This document shows, piece after piece, positions 1 to 12,100 of a stretch of 64,000 nucleotides of DNA; the first letter of the stretch is position 1, and every line of letters starts with the position of its first letter. The stretch spans positions 39,725,850-39,789,849 of the forward strand of contig CM046858.1 in assembly GCA_025617745.1 (NCBI GenBank). Direction: 5' to 3'. The position numbers and the translations under genes are program-made. This stretch comes from Heliocidaris erythrogramma (lineage: Eukaryota; Echinodermata; Echinoidea; Camarodonta; Echinometridae). The notes below the pieces were generated by a model. The model saw only the letters and a program-made list of their open reading frames with translations, had not been told where the DNA came from and did not search any database.

Positions 1-231
1 AGTATTTCACGATCCAAGATCCATGATGGTAATTTCAGGGCGTAATTTCACGGCAAACAATGCATTTTCGGTACCCACATTTTCAGCTTGGAAATAATGT
101 AGTCTTGAATAATGCGCGATTATGCGTATTTAAAAATGAGATGTGATACCGGATACATACGTCGATATACCGCAACAGTGGAGTAAATTATTACAGACTT
201 GCATAAAGAGACTATATTAAGCAACTCCAAC

Positions 232-395
232 TGGGCGTTGTGGCGTGCGCCTGTAACCCAATTAACAGTGGAAGTTATAAATTGATTCAGTGGACCCAGG
301 TTCGAGACTGAGTCACGTCTTTCGGAAGGTCGGTCCCCAGACGTTTATAATCATACCTGATGATTGATACGCGTCTGTAAAAACCCAATTGCACA
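232..395 (+). mobile_element. tRNA-derived SINE-like element
   Basis: A GTGGCGTGCGCC segment is followed by the B-box-like GGTTCGAGACT near 300 and by a tail ending in AAAACCCAATTG next to a CA microsatellite. This looks like an old tRNA-derived SINE copy. The A box is poor and no target-site duplication is evident, so the boundaries are approximate. Confidence 0.5.
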
Positions 396-541
396 CACAC
401 TCACACACACAACAAAGTAGGTAGAAGATGTCAGAGAAAAAAAAAATTATTCGATTAACTCCGGGTGAAGTGGAATCGTCGACATATAATCAATATTAAA
501 ATATAATATTTTATTTGACACTGAGAATAATAAGAATTTAT

Positions 542-967
542 ACAGTCAGACCCAACTTCGGAAAACCGAGTACAGGTATATACTCCGAAAACGGCGTATG
601 AGTGTAGAGCCCTCATCGTTCAATACGAGACAGTGTGTACAAAGGCATGTGGAAAATCTTGCAAAGTCAACATGCCAACGATATACATATTCTTAAAAAT
701 AATGCTGCGTGTCAATTATCTTCAAAATCCTTGAATGATTCGTCATATGAAATGACTTTCAAATGACAAACATTTGAAATAAATATATACGCAGCATTAT
801 TTTTGAAAAATATATTATCAACAGCAGGTCGACACTGCACGATTTTCCCATGCCTTTTGTACACACTGCCTCGCACTGAACGATGAAGGCTCTATATTCA
901 TCTTGATCTATACGCCGTTTTCGGAGTATATACCTGTGCTTGGTATTCCGGAGTTGGGTCTGACTGT
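542..967. mobile_element. 426-bp foldback (MITE-like) element
   Basis: The two halves are imperfect inverted copies over their whole length. The left end ACAGTCAGACCCAAC matches the right end GTTGGGTCTGACTGT. ACTCCGAAAACGGCG near 583 pairs with CGCCGTTTTCGGAGT near 913, and AATAATGCTGC near 699 pairs with GCAGCATTATT near 793. TTATA lies on both sides of a CAGTCAGACCC terminus (TA if read as Tc1/mariner-like). No coding capacity. Confidence 0.75.
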
Positions 968-1340
968 TATAAGAAATACAATTTATAAATGTACATATTC
1001 ATTCTCCTAAATCTACCCATATAAACATCGATTCGTCCAAAAAAATCGGAACTTGGTGTTGATATTTGATTGGTTGAATAAAAAGGGTCGATCACCAAAT
1101 AAGGCAAGTCTTACGAATCATGCATGCAAATACACTCGTACACATATACGATAAACATATATGCACTAGAAATGTCCATTGCCGTGCAATGCGAATGTAT
1201 CCCCTGGCACTGGCAGCGATTTTTGAGTCGTCCTTTTGTATGAAGGAGGGGCAAAGAATCCCCCCCCCCCCCCTCCCCTCCCTCAAACAAAAGGGTGGCG
1301 TAGAGATTCCCGCCAGTGGCCTGGACTAATGTCAACACTA

Positions 1341-1895
1341 GGAGCAGCATCACCAAAACAATACTAGTATGTGTAGATTAGTGCATACTGCATCTCTATA
1401 GACAATTCGAAAGAAATCTGTCAAGAAATGTGACCTGCAGAGCACACACAAGATATCCACTAAAATATGACCTTTTAATCTATAAAAGACAGAACACTGG
1501 AGGCAGCATCACCAAAAACTGAAGAGGTTTAGAGTAATTCATGATGGACCTCCATAGAAAATCTAAAAGAAATCAGTCGACAAATGTGACCTCCAGAGTG
1601 CATGCAAGACAGCAACCAAAATATGACTTACAAGTATGACCCTATATTATAAAAAGTGAAACACTGGGGCAGCATCAGCAAACGGTGAAGATGATTGTGT
1701 ACATTTTACTAAGGCAAACCTCCATATAAAATTTGAAAGGAATCCGTCAGGAAATGTGGCAGATAGAGCGCACAAAAAACATATGACCTCTGACCCTATA
1801 AATGACGGAACAATGAGGGCAGCATTATCAAAAAGTATAAATTTGTAGTTTGTACCAAGATACATCTTCATACAAAATATGAAAGTTTACGTAAC
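1341..1895. repeat. Degenerate tandem repeat, ~150-166 bp unit, 3.5 copies
   Basis: Units start at about 1341, 1500, 1666 and 1816, each with a variant of GGCAGCATCACCAAA. Each then has a CTCCATA-AAAT-GAAAGAAAT-GTCA-AAATGTGACC block and ATATGACC. The units are clearly diverged, so this is an old low-copy satellite or an internal duplication of a dispersed element. Confidence 0.65.
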
Positions 1896-2405
1896 GCGAT
1901 TAGTATCAGAAAGCCCGACACATATCGGATAGGCTACTTTCGACCCAGGTGTAATAATAACGGACCTGGCAAAGCTAGGCAAATAATTACATAATACTGA
2001 TGAGGATACCCTGGGTGAATAAGAACATCTTCAATCATCTGCTTGTTTTTCTCTCTCTCTCTTTTGATATTTTGGTGGTGCCATGGTTACTTGGAAATAA
2101 TTCCAATAAATCACTGGTCATCACAAGCTAATCTCCTGATTTGATTTAGAGCTTTCCCTTTAATGCATGATAACCACCACTTTCCGTTGTTATAGCTGGA
2201 AATCCCCTTTTTGTAAAAACTTTATCATCTTCGTTTCCGTCAAGATATTCCCTTCTATTTTGAGTTTTGTTAATGCGAGTGTGTGGGAGTTTAATAATCT
2301 GTTTCTCAGCGTTTCAAGACTTTATTTTTAAAAAAATGAACTGAATTTCAAAGATGAGTTGAAATTTCTGCAATCTAATTTTTTGTACTACTTTGTCTTC
2401 CAGGG

Positions 2406-2411
2406 ATGTGA
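2406..2411 (+). promoter_or_regulatory. Start-stop upstream ORF (ATG TGA)
   Basis: The first ATG after the putative acceptor is followed directly by TGA. Such minimal uORFs can stall ribosomes. Functional only if the leader really begins at or before 2404. Confidence 0.35.
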
Positions 2412-2521
2412 TTTCAACATTACATTCTTCAGCAACGACGAAAGAGAAAAGGATCCAACGCCGGAGACATTTCTACAACATCCGAGCAACATACTTCAAC
2501 AAAGCAACAAACAACAGATAC

Positions 2522-2569
2522 ATGAATATAAATACGAGCAACGCAACGTACAACGATCATAAACGATAG
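2522..2569 (+). promoter_or_regulatory. 15-codon upstream ORF in the receptor leader
   Basis: ATG at 2522 opens a 15-residue frame (MNINTSNATYNDHKR) ending in TAG at 2567-2569, 110 nt before the receptor ATG. No other ATG lies between it and the receptor start. It could lower or condition translation of the receptor. Confidence 0.4.
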
Positions 2570-2679
2570 TTCACAACCGACAACAACAACAAACGCGGAT
2601 ATAGTTGCAAATAAGACGAGGACCGGAACTTACGGATTCCTGACGGCGGCAGGGTCAGCAACAGCAGTGGCAGTTCATC

Positions 2680-2752
2680 ATGAATTTGGCAGTGTTGTTG
2701 GTGGTTGTGTCGAGTTTCTGTAGTGCTTCATCGGCTTCTCGGAGTAGAAAAG
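2680..2752 (+). CDS. Exon 1: initiator Met and signal peptide of the RXFP-like receptor
   Basis: Encodes MNLAVLLVVVSSFCSASSAS and then RSRK plus one base of the next codon (phase 1), followed by GTAAGATT. A short hydrophobic core and small residues near positions 15-19 make a standard secretory signal peptide, probably cut around residue 19. This ATG is the only one in the exon that continues in frame through all downstream exons, which decides the start. Confidence 0.82.
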
Positions 2753-5700
2753 GTAAGATTGCTGCAAGCTGCTCTTCTGTATAAAAGAGAGAGTGAAATA
2801 TATTCTAATTGAAGAAATGATCTTGCCCGAGGCTTTCCCGACATAACAGCAACTGATGTATGCAAGCTATACGCATGTTTCTTTGACGAACCCTTGACGG
2901 AATATTTATTTCATCTTTCATTTATATCGATTTACCTTGCGTACATTAGTTGAAGTAATGTCGTGTAAACCTTGGCCAAGAACATCTTTTGTTAAAGAAA
3001 TGTGCAAAACATTTGAATAATTTAGTATTCTTTCGTCAGAATGCACAAAAGATCACTTCGCAAATGTATTCAAATTACCACCCAAATACTACGTTCTTAC
3101 TGCGTCTTATATTATTTTATACGCATTTGTTTAATTTCGAACATTTTAATTATGTATATATATTCAGATACATGTATTAGATGTGTATATTGATGAAAAA
3201 GTATGTTCAAAATTAGATGCAGAAACCAATATCACATCAAATCAAATAAAATAAAATTAGATGTGAAGAGAAGGAGAAGTAATATCTAATTTGTTTTTAC
3301 TTGATATGTGATAATGGATATAAATATAGATAAATTATATTACCATCTTTTTATATCCTTCCTTACTCTCTGTAAAATTCCCCTTTCCACCCTTCCAAAT
3401 CCCCCTCCCCCCCCCCCCCCCCCTCCCCCCCGCCGTTTACTTTCTTCCTCATTCTCTCCACCTCTCACGAATAAACACATTTCTTACGTATTCGTTGCCA
3501 CTTCACACTGTATATTACCTCATTCCTTTCTTTCTCTGTTTTCTATCACTTTTTCGGGTTTTGATTATTTTTTCTTTATATCTCTCTCGAACATATCGAA
3601 CATATACCCCTAGCATTTTATCAGGGAGTTACCCCGGAATCATCCCTAACAATCCCTCCATTGTCGTAGCTTTCGTCTTTTTCCTTCCTCTCTAATTAAG
3701 TCTTTATGTAGTCCAGTTGTCGATTGAAATCAATAACCAAATTTAACCCTATACAATTAGGTAAAAAAAAAACTACAACCGGCTATTGGGAATCGATTTG
3801 GAAAGACATCGTCTTGCAATATGAAAATTCATACTGAATTATGAAACTATAACTATTTCTGTACCGCTACCAGTCAGTGAAGACCCCATATGATCTGGTC
3901 CAGTAGTCACAAAAAATTAGTGATTTTTGTAACGTGTGTCATCAGTCTCTTCCATCCAAGTTTGACAAAGCAAAATGAAAAATCCCACAATCATTTTGAA
4001 TAGGTTGAAAAGAAAGTTAGTGTTTTGTTTTTATCTGCTAGTTATGGCAAAGCTTCATTTATCATCATAATTATCATCGTCCTTCTTCTTGTTGTAAATG
4101 TTGCTGCAAATAAAGGGCATAATAATTTTAATATGTTAGTAAACCTGTGTACGGTGAACGAAATGTTTTCATTCATATGGATGGCCGAGAACATCCAGGT
4201 GACAAAACATTGAGGAAAGGGACCAATGACCTGCTTTACAAAAATCCATATTTCACCATGTCTATTGGACCGAAATGGACGGAATCTTCACTGAATGGTA
4301 GTGAAATAGTTATACTTTCCAGTATGGCTTTTCATATTGCAAGAGGATTTCTTTCGTAAACGATACCCAAATGCTGGTTGTAATATATTTTTGGATATGC
4401 CGTATTGCCGTATTCCCCGTATATCTTGCCGTATTCCCCGTATATCTTCCTTTTGAAGGACTTTTTCGTGTTAAAAATTAGTTTCAAATATCTTTCATGC
4501 ATAAGCTATGTGCTAACAGTTCGTGATTATTCTGTTTACAATTGCTGAACAAAGATAATTAGTTTTCATCATTCCTCACCTTGATGAGTTTACAAGTATT
4601 CGACGAAGGAGAGTATTCCATCTTTCCTTCCAATAAAAGTTTGATAGAATTTTTGATAGAATGATTCCAAGACTGCGTAGCAAAGATAAATTTAGATCTC
4701 AATCTCATTAGTAGAAATATATACTTGTCCTCACGTTTTCTCCTTTTATGCTAATTATAGTCATGAATTATACTAAGGTTAACAAAACCGTAATATCCAC
4801 ACATTATTGCTTGTCATGGCGCATTGTCGTTCAGTTCTGAGAACAAGGGTCCATTAAAACAAAGAGCATACCTCGCCAAAGGAGATTTTCGATTCTTTTG
4901 CACTTGCAAGGCTCTCTTTCTTCGAGGACTATTTCTCGCCCTCAATTTCTCGAAACGTGTAAACGTGACAAGATATCGTCTGTCATCAAACAGATCATGT
5001 CGTGGTAAAAGCGAAATTGGTTTAAAGTATCAAGAGGGCTTTTAGGAGAACGTTAAAGGCCAAACGTGTCACTAGCCGCGTCCATAAGATTTTTTCATCT
5101 TGTTCAATAGATAAATAATGTACATCGGCGAGGGCATTAGTACAAATTATCCACAGGACACTGCAGAAGCTGTACCTTTGGAACTGTTCGGACTCCCGGG
5201 GTGTTTTGAAGGTACCACGGGTGATAATTATACTAATGCCCGAACATGTGATGCGTATTGTGTATGGTGACGAGGATGTACGTCATCATTTCATGATTAT
5301 TCTGACTTCATCATGAGCATTTAGAATTTTATGAAGTGTCTATTTTAAACAAAGCAAGGATAACTTTTAACTGTAGGAAGAATTGTACAATGGAACAAAA
5401 ATATCCCTCCGGCGACGATGTGCCATGACTTAATTTTATTATTAAAGAGATGAAAGGTTGGGACTTGATATCTTTAGGGTTGTAGGTTAGGTCTCGGGTT
5501 ATAGGATTAGGAAAAGTGTTGGATTCAGTGTAGAAGTTTGGACTTCAGTTCGTATTAGAAATTGACCGCGCGGCGTAATAGTCGCCTGAGCATGTGTCCG
5601 AAAATCCGTGCAAACGTATTCGGTATGTATTTCACAGTCGAAACATGAAGTTGAGAAATGGATCTTTGTTTATTGTCTCCGGAGAAGAGTTTGGTCTAGA

Positions 5701-8700
5701 ACCCCTTGGTGTTTACTTGGTCATTGACATATACAGGGGAAACAAGAAAATGGGTTATTAAACCTTTGAACTTTGCCAATATAAAGTATTCTATGTAATG
5801 CAGGAATTTACATTTCATGACATGCTCTTTGTGTCCGCAATACTCACATTTTAGTGTGTTTCGTTCGCAAGTAAGGACATTATGTTTCAGTAAGCCCTCC
5901 ATATACGGTACGAAAAAAAATATCAACCTTATCACTTCAGACTTTAATAGGGAACATAAATGTTCCTCATTGGTTCTGAGGAAGAAAATGGGCACACCCA
6001 TACATATTCAAACTCTAACATAAACAATATTGCAAATTAGGAGAGAATTAAACACCACCCCTGCGGCAACCGAGCTCCTTTTAATTGCATTTTACCCTTG
6101 ACTCTGTCAAGTTCGCTCAGATTGTGATTGTCAAACCGTCTTCGGTTCCTTAAAAGCTACAAATACGCGGGAAGTGAGGCAGAAAACAGGAGTGCCAAGA
6201 TTGAAACGTTCTTGATCCCGGGGCGCGTGAAAATGTTGACGTTTGATATTTTTTGGCGCGAGGGAAACGTCGGAGTAATTGGGTGAAATCCAATTCACTG
6301 TTTATAAAGCCCAAGCTCTTCGGCAGCGAGGAACACCTCAAGTGGCTCTACGATGTGTTGATGTAAGAGAGGTTAGGTTCGGGTGAGCTACGGGGAAAGC
6401 AAGTTGGACGAGTACCATGTCAGGATCGTGCAACGTAATCTTTGAGTCAACTGTAAAAGATTGGGACTTTTTCGCCGAGAGATGGTTTTGGGCCATAATC
6501 CGTTATATCATAAAGCCACTAAATAACAAAAACATATTGTTGGATGAGTATTTGGAGAAGCCACGAGGCACGATAAATACGAAGAGTTCAATGAGGAAGA
6601 AAAGTGCAAATCTGACTTGCAATCACATTCATTTTTTTCATATGAATTGTGTGTGCAAACTATAACTTAAAATGATAAAAGAAATGACAAATTAAATAAG
6701 TCTAGCAATATTTTGCAATGTGTAGGCAAAGTTTTAGAGGAAAGGGAAGACTAGTGCTTGAACTATGTTATTTAAATATACAAACGCCATGCGTAATATC
6801 CAGATACAAACGTAACTATCAACACCATTTTATTTGCCTGTAACAACTTACGAGCCCATTTATTACTTGCTGTAACTCTTAAACATAATACATTTCCATT
6901 ATCTAGTGGATAACAGCCCATCAAAGTGAAAATGGAAGCTGGTGGGCTAGTGTGGGTTTTTAATAGGTATATAGAATCGAGTATGGATTAATACCACGAA
7001 CCTAAAAATCTGCCAAAATAGAATTAAAGTTAAGTTTATGTTATGCCAGTTCTAATTTTGAGTGCATTTGAAAATTGTGATATGAATATAATTTTTTAGC
7101 AATAATGTTTACGCAAACGATATACTTCAAATAAACAATAATTACATGTATAAAACTACAAATAAACCATGAATAAAGCGTATGTGCGTGTGTGTGTGTG
7201 TGGGCGTGTTTAGCCGTATGTCCGTATTTTCGGACAGAGAACAAAAAGAAAAATCATGAGAACAATGGTCCTCGGAAGCCGGACAATAGTCCTAGAACGT
7301 CGAACAATGAATTTGTGCCTTATTCCGTCGACTGTCCGAGGACGGAGGAACAATAGAGGAACAATACTTGTCCTCTGAAGTAAAGCAATACAAAACTGTG
7401 TGTGTGTGCGTTTGTGTGTGTGTAGATAATTCCTTACCACTTACCACTGAATAAAGAATTCAAATAACAACCATTTCTCTCTAATTATCACATTTACCGT
7501 GGCCCAATAATAATTTCGCCCGAGTATAACAGTTCCGCTCCGACTCAATCGCTCCCTTGACGCCTTTGAAAAGAGAAAGAAAGAAATTTCCTTGCGGATA
7601 TAATGCATTTAGTTGATCTGATGAACTGTCCCTAAAGCTTACTCAAGACTAGCTTTATTATTGTTTACGTTTTCCCGCTTTCCATTTTTTCTATAAAGTA
7701 TATGCTACAGAAGAACTATAGTGTTCACCTCAGGCTAAATTCTTCTTGCTGTTGCACGATTTTTAAAATTTTTTGTTATACTTTTCTTTCACGTTTCCAT
7801 AGCTTTCATCTTACGCCTGCGCATTTTGTTCTTTGATTTTGTTCTTCTTTGTTCTCCTTCTTCCTCGCGAATAGCATAAACAAGGCACAGCAACGGCAAC
7901 GTTTTAATGATAGTATTTCTAATGGAATGTTTCGCTTTCAGGCTTGAAAATCCTTGTTTGGGGATGGAATGACCATTTCAACTGAATGAAGTTATTATTT
8001 GTTTGATTATGTTCGTCACGTTGTTATCAATCTAAATATAAAAAAATATAAAAAAGATGAAGTAAAATTTCAATTAGAAAATGTTCATGTTAGGCTTATT
8101 CCATATGCATTTTCTTAGTGTTTTTTATTAAAGAGGTGTCTACTTTATTGCGATTATATATTTAAAACATCAAACTTTTTCCTCATTTCAGTTTTAATAC
8201 CCGATATCCATCAATATTTTGTAAGATATTTGATTACTTTCAGTTGTAGGTGGGAATTATTTTTCTAACCATTTCCTTATTTCAAAGAAAAAGTGAAAAT
8301 AAAAGGAAATACGATTTCAGTGAAAAACTAGTTCCATGACCCTTTCCTGGTTCATGGCCGGTCAAGTAATTATATCTGGCTTTAAGCTGGTTTTAAAGCA
8401 CAAAATATGCTGTGCGGGTTACTGGTAATGATATAGGAACTCTTCATGATATAATATAACACACCACAAACCAGTTTAACCATCGTTTTCTTCTTAAAAA
8501 GAATTAATAATGCTCTTCTTTGCTGTCCGTCATGGATACAGGCGTTCCTGTGTGTTAGGATTTCAGGCACGCCTTTGCTCAGATTCGGGTCGCGTTTGTG
8601 TTGACAGAGCTGGTGTGGGCGCTCAGGTGACCAAAGACAGTTCGCTTTATCGTAAATCGTGCTATGACTACACTGTCAACAGAGGTTTCGTGATGAAAAC

Positions 8701-9106
8701 AAGGGCAAAGGCATGTCGCACAATTTGATATTTCCGGATATTAGATGCCTTGGGACTTTTTCGTTATTGAATTTGTCACGAGGAATAAAGAGTTTGTATA
8801 TACCTTGGGTGGGTTACATTTTGTGTCTAATGACGACGCGCTTTGATTAAGTACAATGGGTTATGTTTTTGTTTATGTTTTCATTACAAACTGCCTTCAT
8901 CTTCACCATCTTTCCCTCCCCCCCCCCCCCCCCCCACCCCACCTCCTTTCTCTCTCTCTCTCTCCCACCTCTCTCCCTTTTTTTTTCTCTCTCTCTCTCG
9001 CTCTCTCCCATCCCTCTCTCTCCCTCTCTCTCTCTCTTTCCCTCCATCTATACGGTCCTCTTCTCTCTTTCTCCCTCTTACTGTCTCTATTAAATTTTGC
9101 TTCCTC

Positions 9107-9138
<32 letters not shown>

Positions 9139-12100
9139 CCTGTCTCTATCTTCATTCTCTACCCCTCCCATAACTCTATTTTCTATTCCTCTTTCTCTCT
9201 ACTATAATCGTCCTCTAATTATCTCCCCCACTTCCCCTTTCTATCTATCCACATTATATCTCATAATGTTTATGTCATTTTCCTCCTTCTTATTCTGCAG
9301 ATGCTGATCTCGACAATGCCCCATCCATCCGTCGTCATCGTCGTCAGTCTCCGATGACCAGTGATCCTCACGCCCACTGTGGTGAATTGTTTCCTTGCAT
9401 CAACTCCACTCAGTGCATTCATCAAGAAGCCATCTGCGACGGGAATATCGACTGCGAGAACGAGTCCGATGAGTCGGATGAAGAATGCCGTAAGTTGTTT
9501 TTTATTACTTATTGATATTTCATCAGGGTAGCATATTTAGTAAAAGTTGATCTTCCATGGAGCCCTGAAAATGCAACAAAATTGTAAAGGTGTTGTAGTC
9601 GAGTGGCTCAATCACTTGACTGGGAATGCAAAGGTCGTGGGTTCGAACCCCGGCACGGCACTTATGCCCTTGAGCAAGGCATTTTATCTACATTGCTCTT
9701 CTCCACCCAGGTGTTAAATAGGTACCCGGGAGGATGCGAACATCATTGTGGTTGGATTAGCATGTGCGCGCTTGGAAACAGGCGACTGGCTGGAATGCTC
9801 CCCAGAGGAGTGGAGAATGTGCACTGTAATGTGCAGAATCGCAACTAAATCCAGTGACCGGGGTAATAATGCTGTAAGCGCTTTGGTCGGTTACATTCTA
9901 ACTGGTAAGGCGCTATAAAAGAAACAGGTATTATAATATACAATTAAAATGATTTGAAATACAGTCACAGGAGCATACATTGTGCATATTATATCAAATA
10001 AGCAGTACCATAAGTAAATAATTATAATTCAATAAAATTGTACCAAAACTGAACCACAATAAATAATCCGTGTCCGTAATCATTACTTGCTGATGTGGGT
10101 AAGGATTAACAATGAAAATATAAAGAATGAGAGAGACAGATAAAGGAAAGAGCGAAAGTAAAAGATTAAGAAATAGGCAAGGAGAAAGAGAGAGAGAGAG
10201 GTGGAGGAAGCGTAGGGAGGGAAAAGCAAAAAAGAAGAAGAAGAAAAAGAGGGAGAGAGAAAGAAAGAAAAAAAACCTTGGGAGCTGAAAAAATGTTGAT
10301 TCCACACAGTGACATAATTATATTCTTCAGCAATATCTAAATGTCTTTCTTCCTTCCCATTTTCTGCCCCTCTATCAGAAAAAAATTGCTGGTTACAGCA
10401 ACCAAATGTTTCCAATTTTCCGTATAAGTCAGCTTATTATCTAGAGTAGATCGTATACCTCATTGTATGCGTTGAGTATGATACGGGATTTTCACAAGTC
10501 AAGTTATCGATTTCACTTCTCCAGCAGGACATTTTAATGCCTTTAATATAAATGATTTAAAGGCCTACGACGTTTCAAAGTGTGATAAATTATTGCCATC
10601 GGGACATCGTGCTTATTGCATATAAAGGGAATCGATATTATTGACGTAAGTAAAGTTTTGATGGAATTCCAGTCCTCTTAAAAGCTGTTTTCTAAAGACA
10701 GTTGTCAACAAGCATTAAATCATAATCTTTAAATGGTTTATACAGCCTTTGCCTAACCGGGCAGAGTCATGAAATACCATATCTGCCCAGTAACTCTGTT
10801 ATTTCTTGCTTTATTCCTGAACTAATGCTAGTTTAAACAGCCGTCATTTAAATAAAATGAAAACATTCTTTGAAATTATGTCAGCCTCAATAATATTTTC
10901 ATATCTACCATAGATGCAAAGAGTTAAAATGCCAGTTACTTAAAGAACGCGGACAAGAAGGGTTTTAAGCAACACTGTCCTTTTTTATGAAGTGGGTTTA
11001 TAAATGGACGACGCTATTTGGCGCTCTGTTCACTTTGCCCATATTGAACACCCCCCCCCCCCCCCTCCCATTAACATAAGAATAGAATCTTTCCAGCGTA
11101 TTATCTAATTGTAGGAAAACAATTTTGCTCCATTTACATTCTGGTTAGGTGTTCCTATATTTGTAATCAATTTAGTGTTAGTTCAATTTCAGGATTATGG
11201 ACGATTCAGATTTATGGTTTCAATAAAGTTCCACATAGCTAGAGTCAACGCTTCCATTCGATAATGTTGCACTTACACACTAAAGTATAAAAACAACTTC
11301 CTTCCACCCTTTGGCTTTATATGAGTTCAGTTGTTTGTATTGGCGATCATTTATCTATCTCTTAATTTCTCCATCTAAATTGATGTCAATTCTTGGACAT
11401 CTTGGCGTCATTCACAATGTTCTCCCTGCATTAATTCCAGTCATTCGACTCCTAACATTTAGGTCGCGGCGCGCGCTCAGAGAGAGAGAGAGAGAGAGAC
11501 GGAGAAAAAAATAATCGACCGTCCAAAACGAAAAGGTAAGTTAGCCGCGGGATCGTATATCTCGTCCAGTGATTACTAGATGCGCGATTAAAGGGTCCAC
11601 TTGCAATTGACTCAAGAGCTCGCCTGCTATACCTTGGTTAAGATCGACCGAAAATTGACCGACGTTTCGATGTATTTGGGTCGGAGTTTAAGTTTAGGAT
11701 CACCGATTTGGGAAGACGTAATCCTGTCCTCGTATAACAACAACATACCTTCGATTTTCCTCTCTAGAGAATTGAGAGTGATCTATTTACAGTTACAGGT
11801 AAAAACCAGGGTGAAACTCTTGCACAGCCTTTCATTTTCTTTGATTACGAAATATTGGGTGAAGAAAATCTGATATGACTCAACTCGGGATCTTTAATCA
11901 GTATTTAAGAAATTAATTCTACTGGTTACAAGCCTACACTTGGTACAAGAGCATTTTGACAATACTTTTTTAAAAGCCTGCTGCTCAATCATCCGTTGCA
12001 GCACAGTTATGAATAAGTTATCATTTGACAGAATATAAGTTGCTCTTTCCTATTAAATAGATTTCAAGCCAAAAGATTTAATTAGAAGCTACCAAAGTTG

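Larger units (their letters stand above)
2404..2679 (+). other. 5' untranslated part of first coding exon
   Basis: A good acceptor (pyrimidine run then TTCCAG at 2398-2403) precedes a CAA-rich, stop-containing leader that continues without a splice signal to the ATG at 2680. The acceptor suggests a non-coding upstream exon, which I could not find. If transcription instead starts here, the acceptor is fortuitous. Confidence 0.5.
2753..9300 (+). other. Intron 1 (6.5 kb)
   Basis: No coding exon recognised. It holds a poly-C run near 3407-3431, a small direct duplication of a CCGTATTCCCCGTATATC unit near 4402-4450, a foldback element at 5122-5249, GT microsatellites near 7183-7202 and 7397-7422, and a large pyrimidine tract before the acceptor. 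The rest is unremarkable AT-rich sequence. Confidence 0.7.

Noticed and set aside
8843-9307. Ser/Leu/Pro-rich frames on both strands
   Set aside because: Translation of poly-C and CT repeats. The LDLa exon at 9301 is read in a different, gene-consistent phase.
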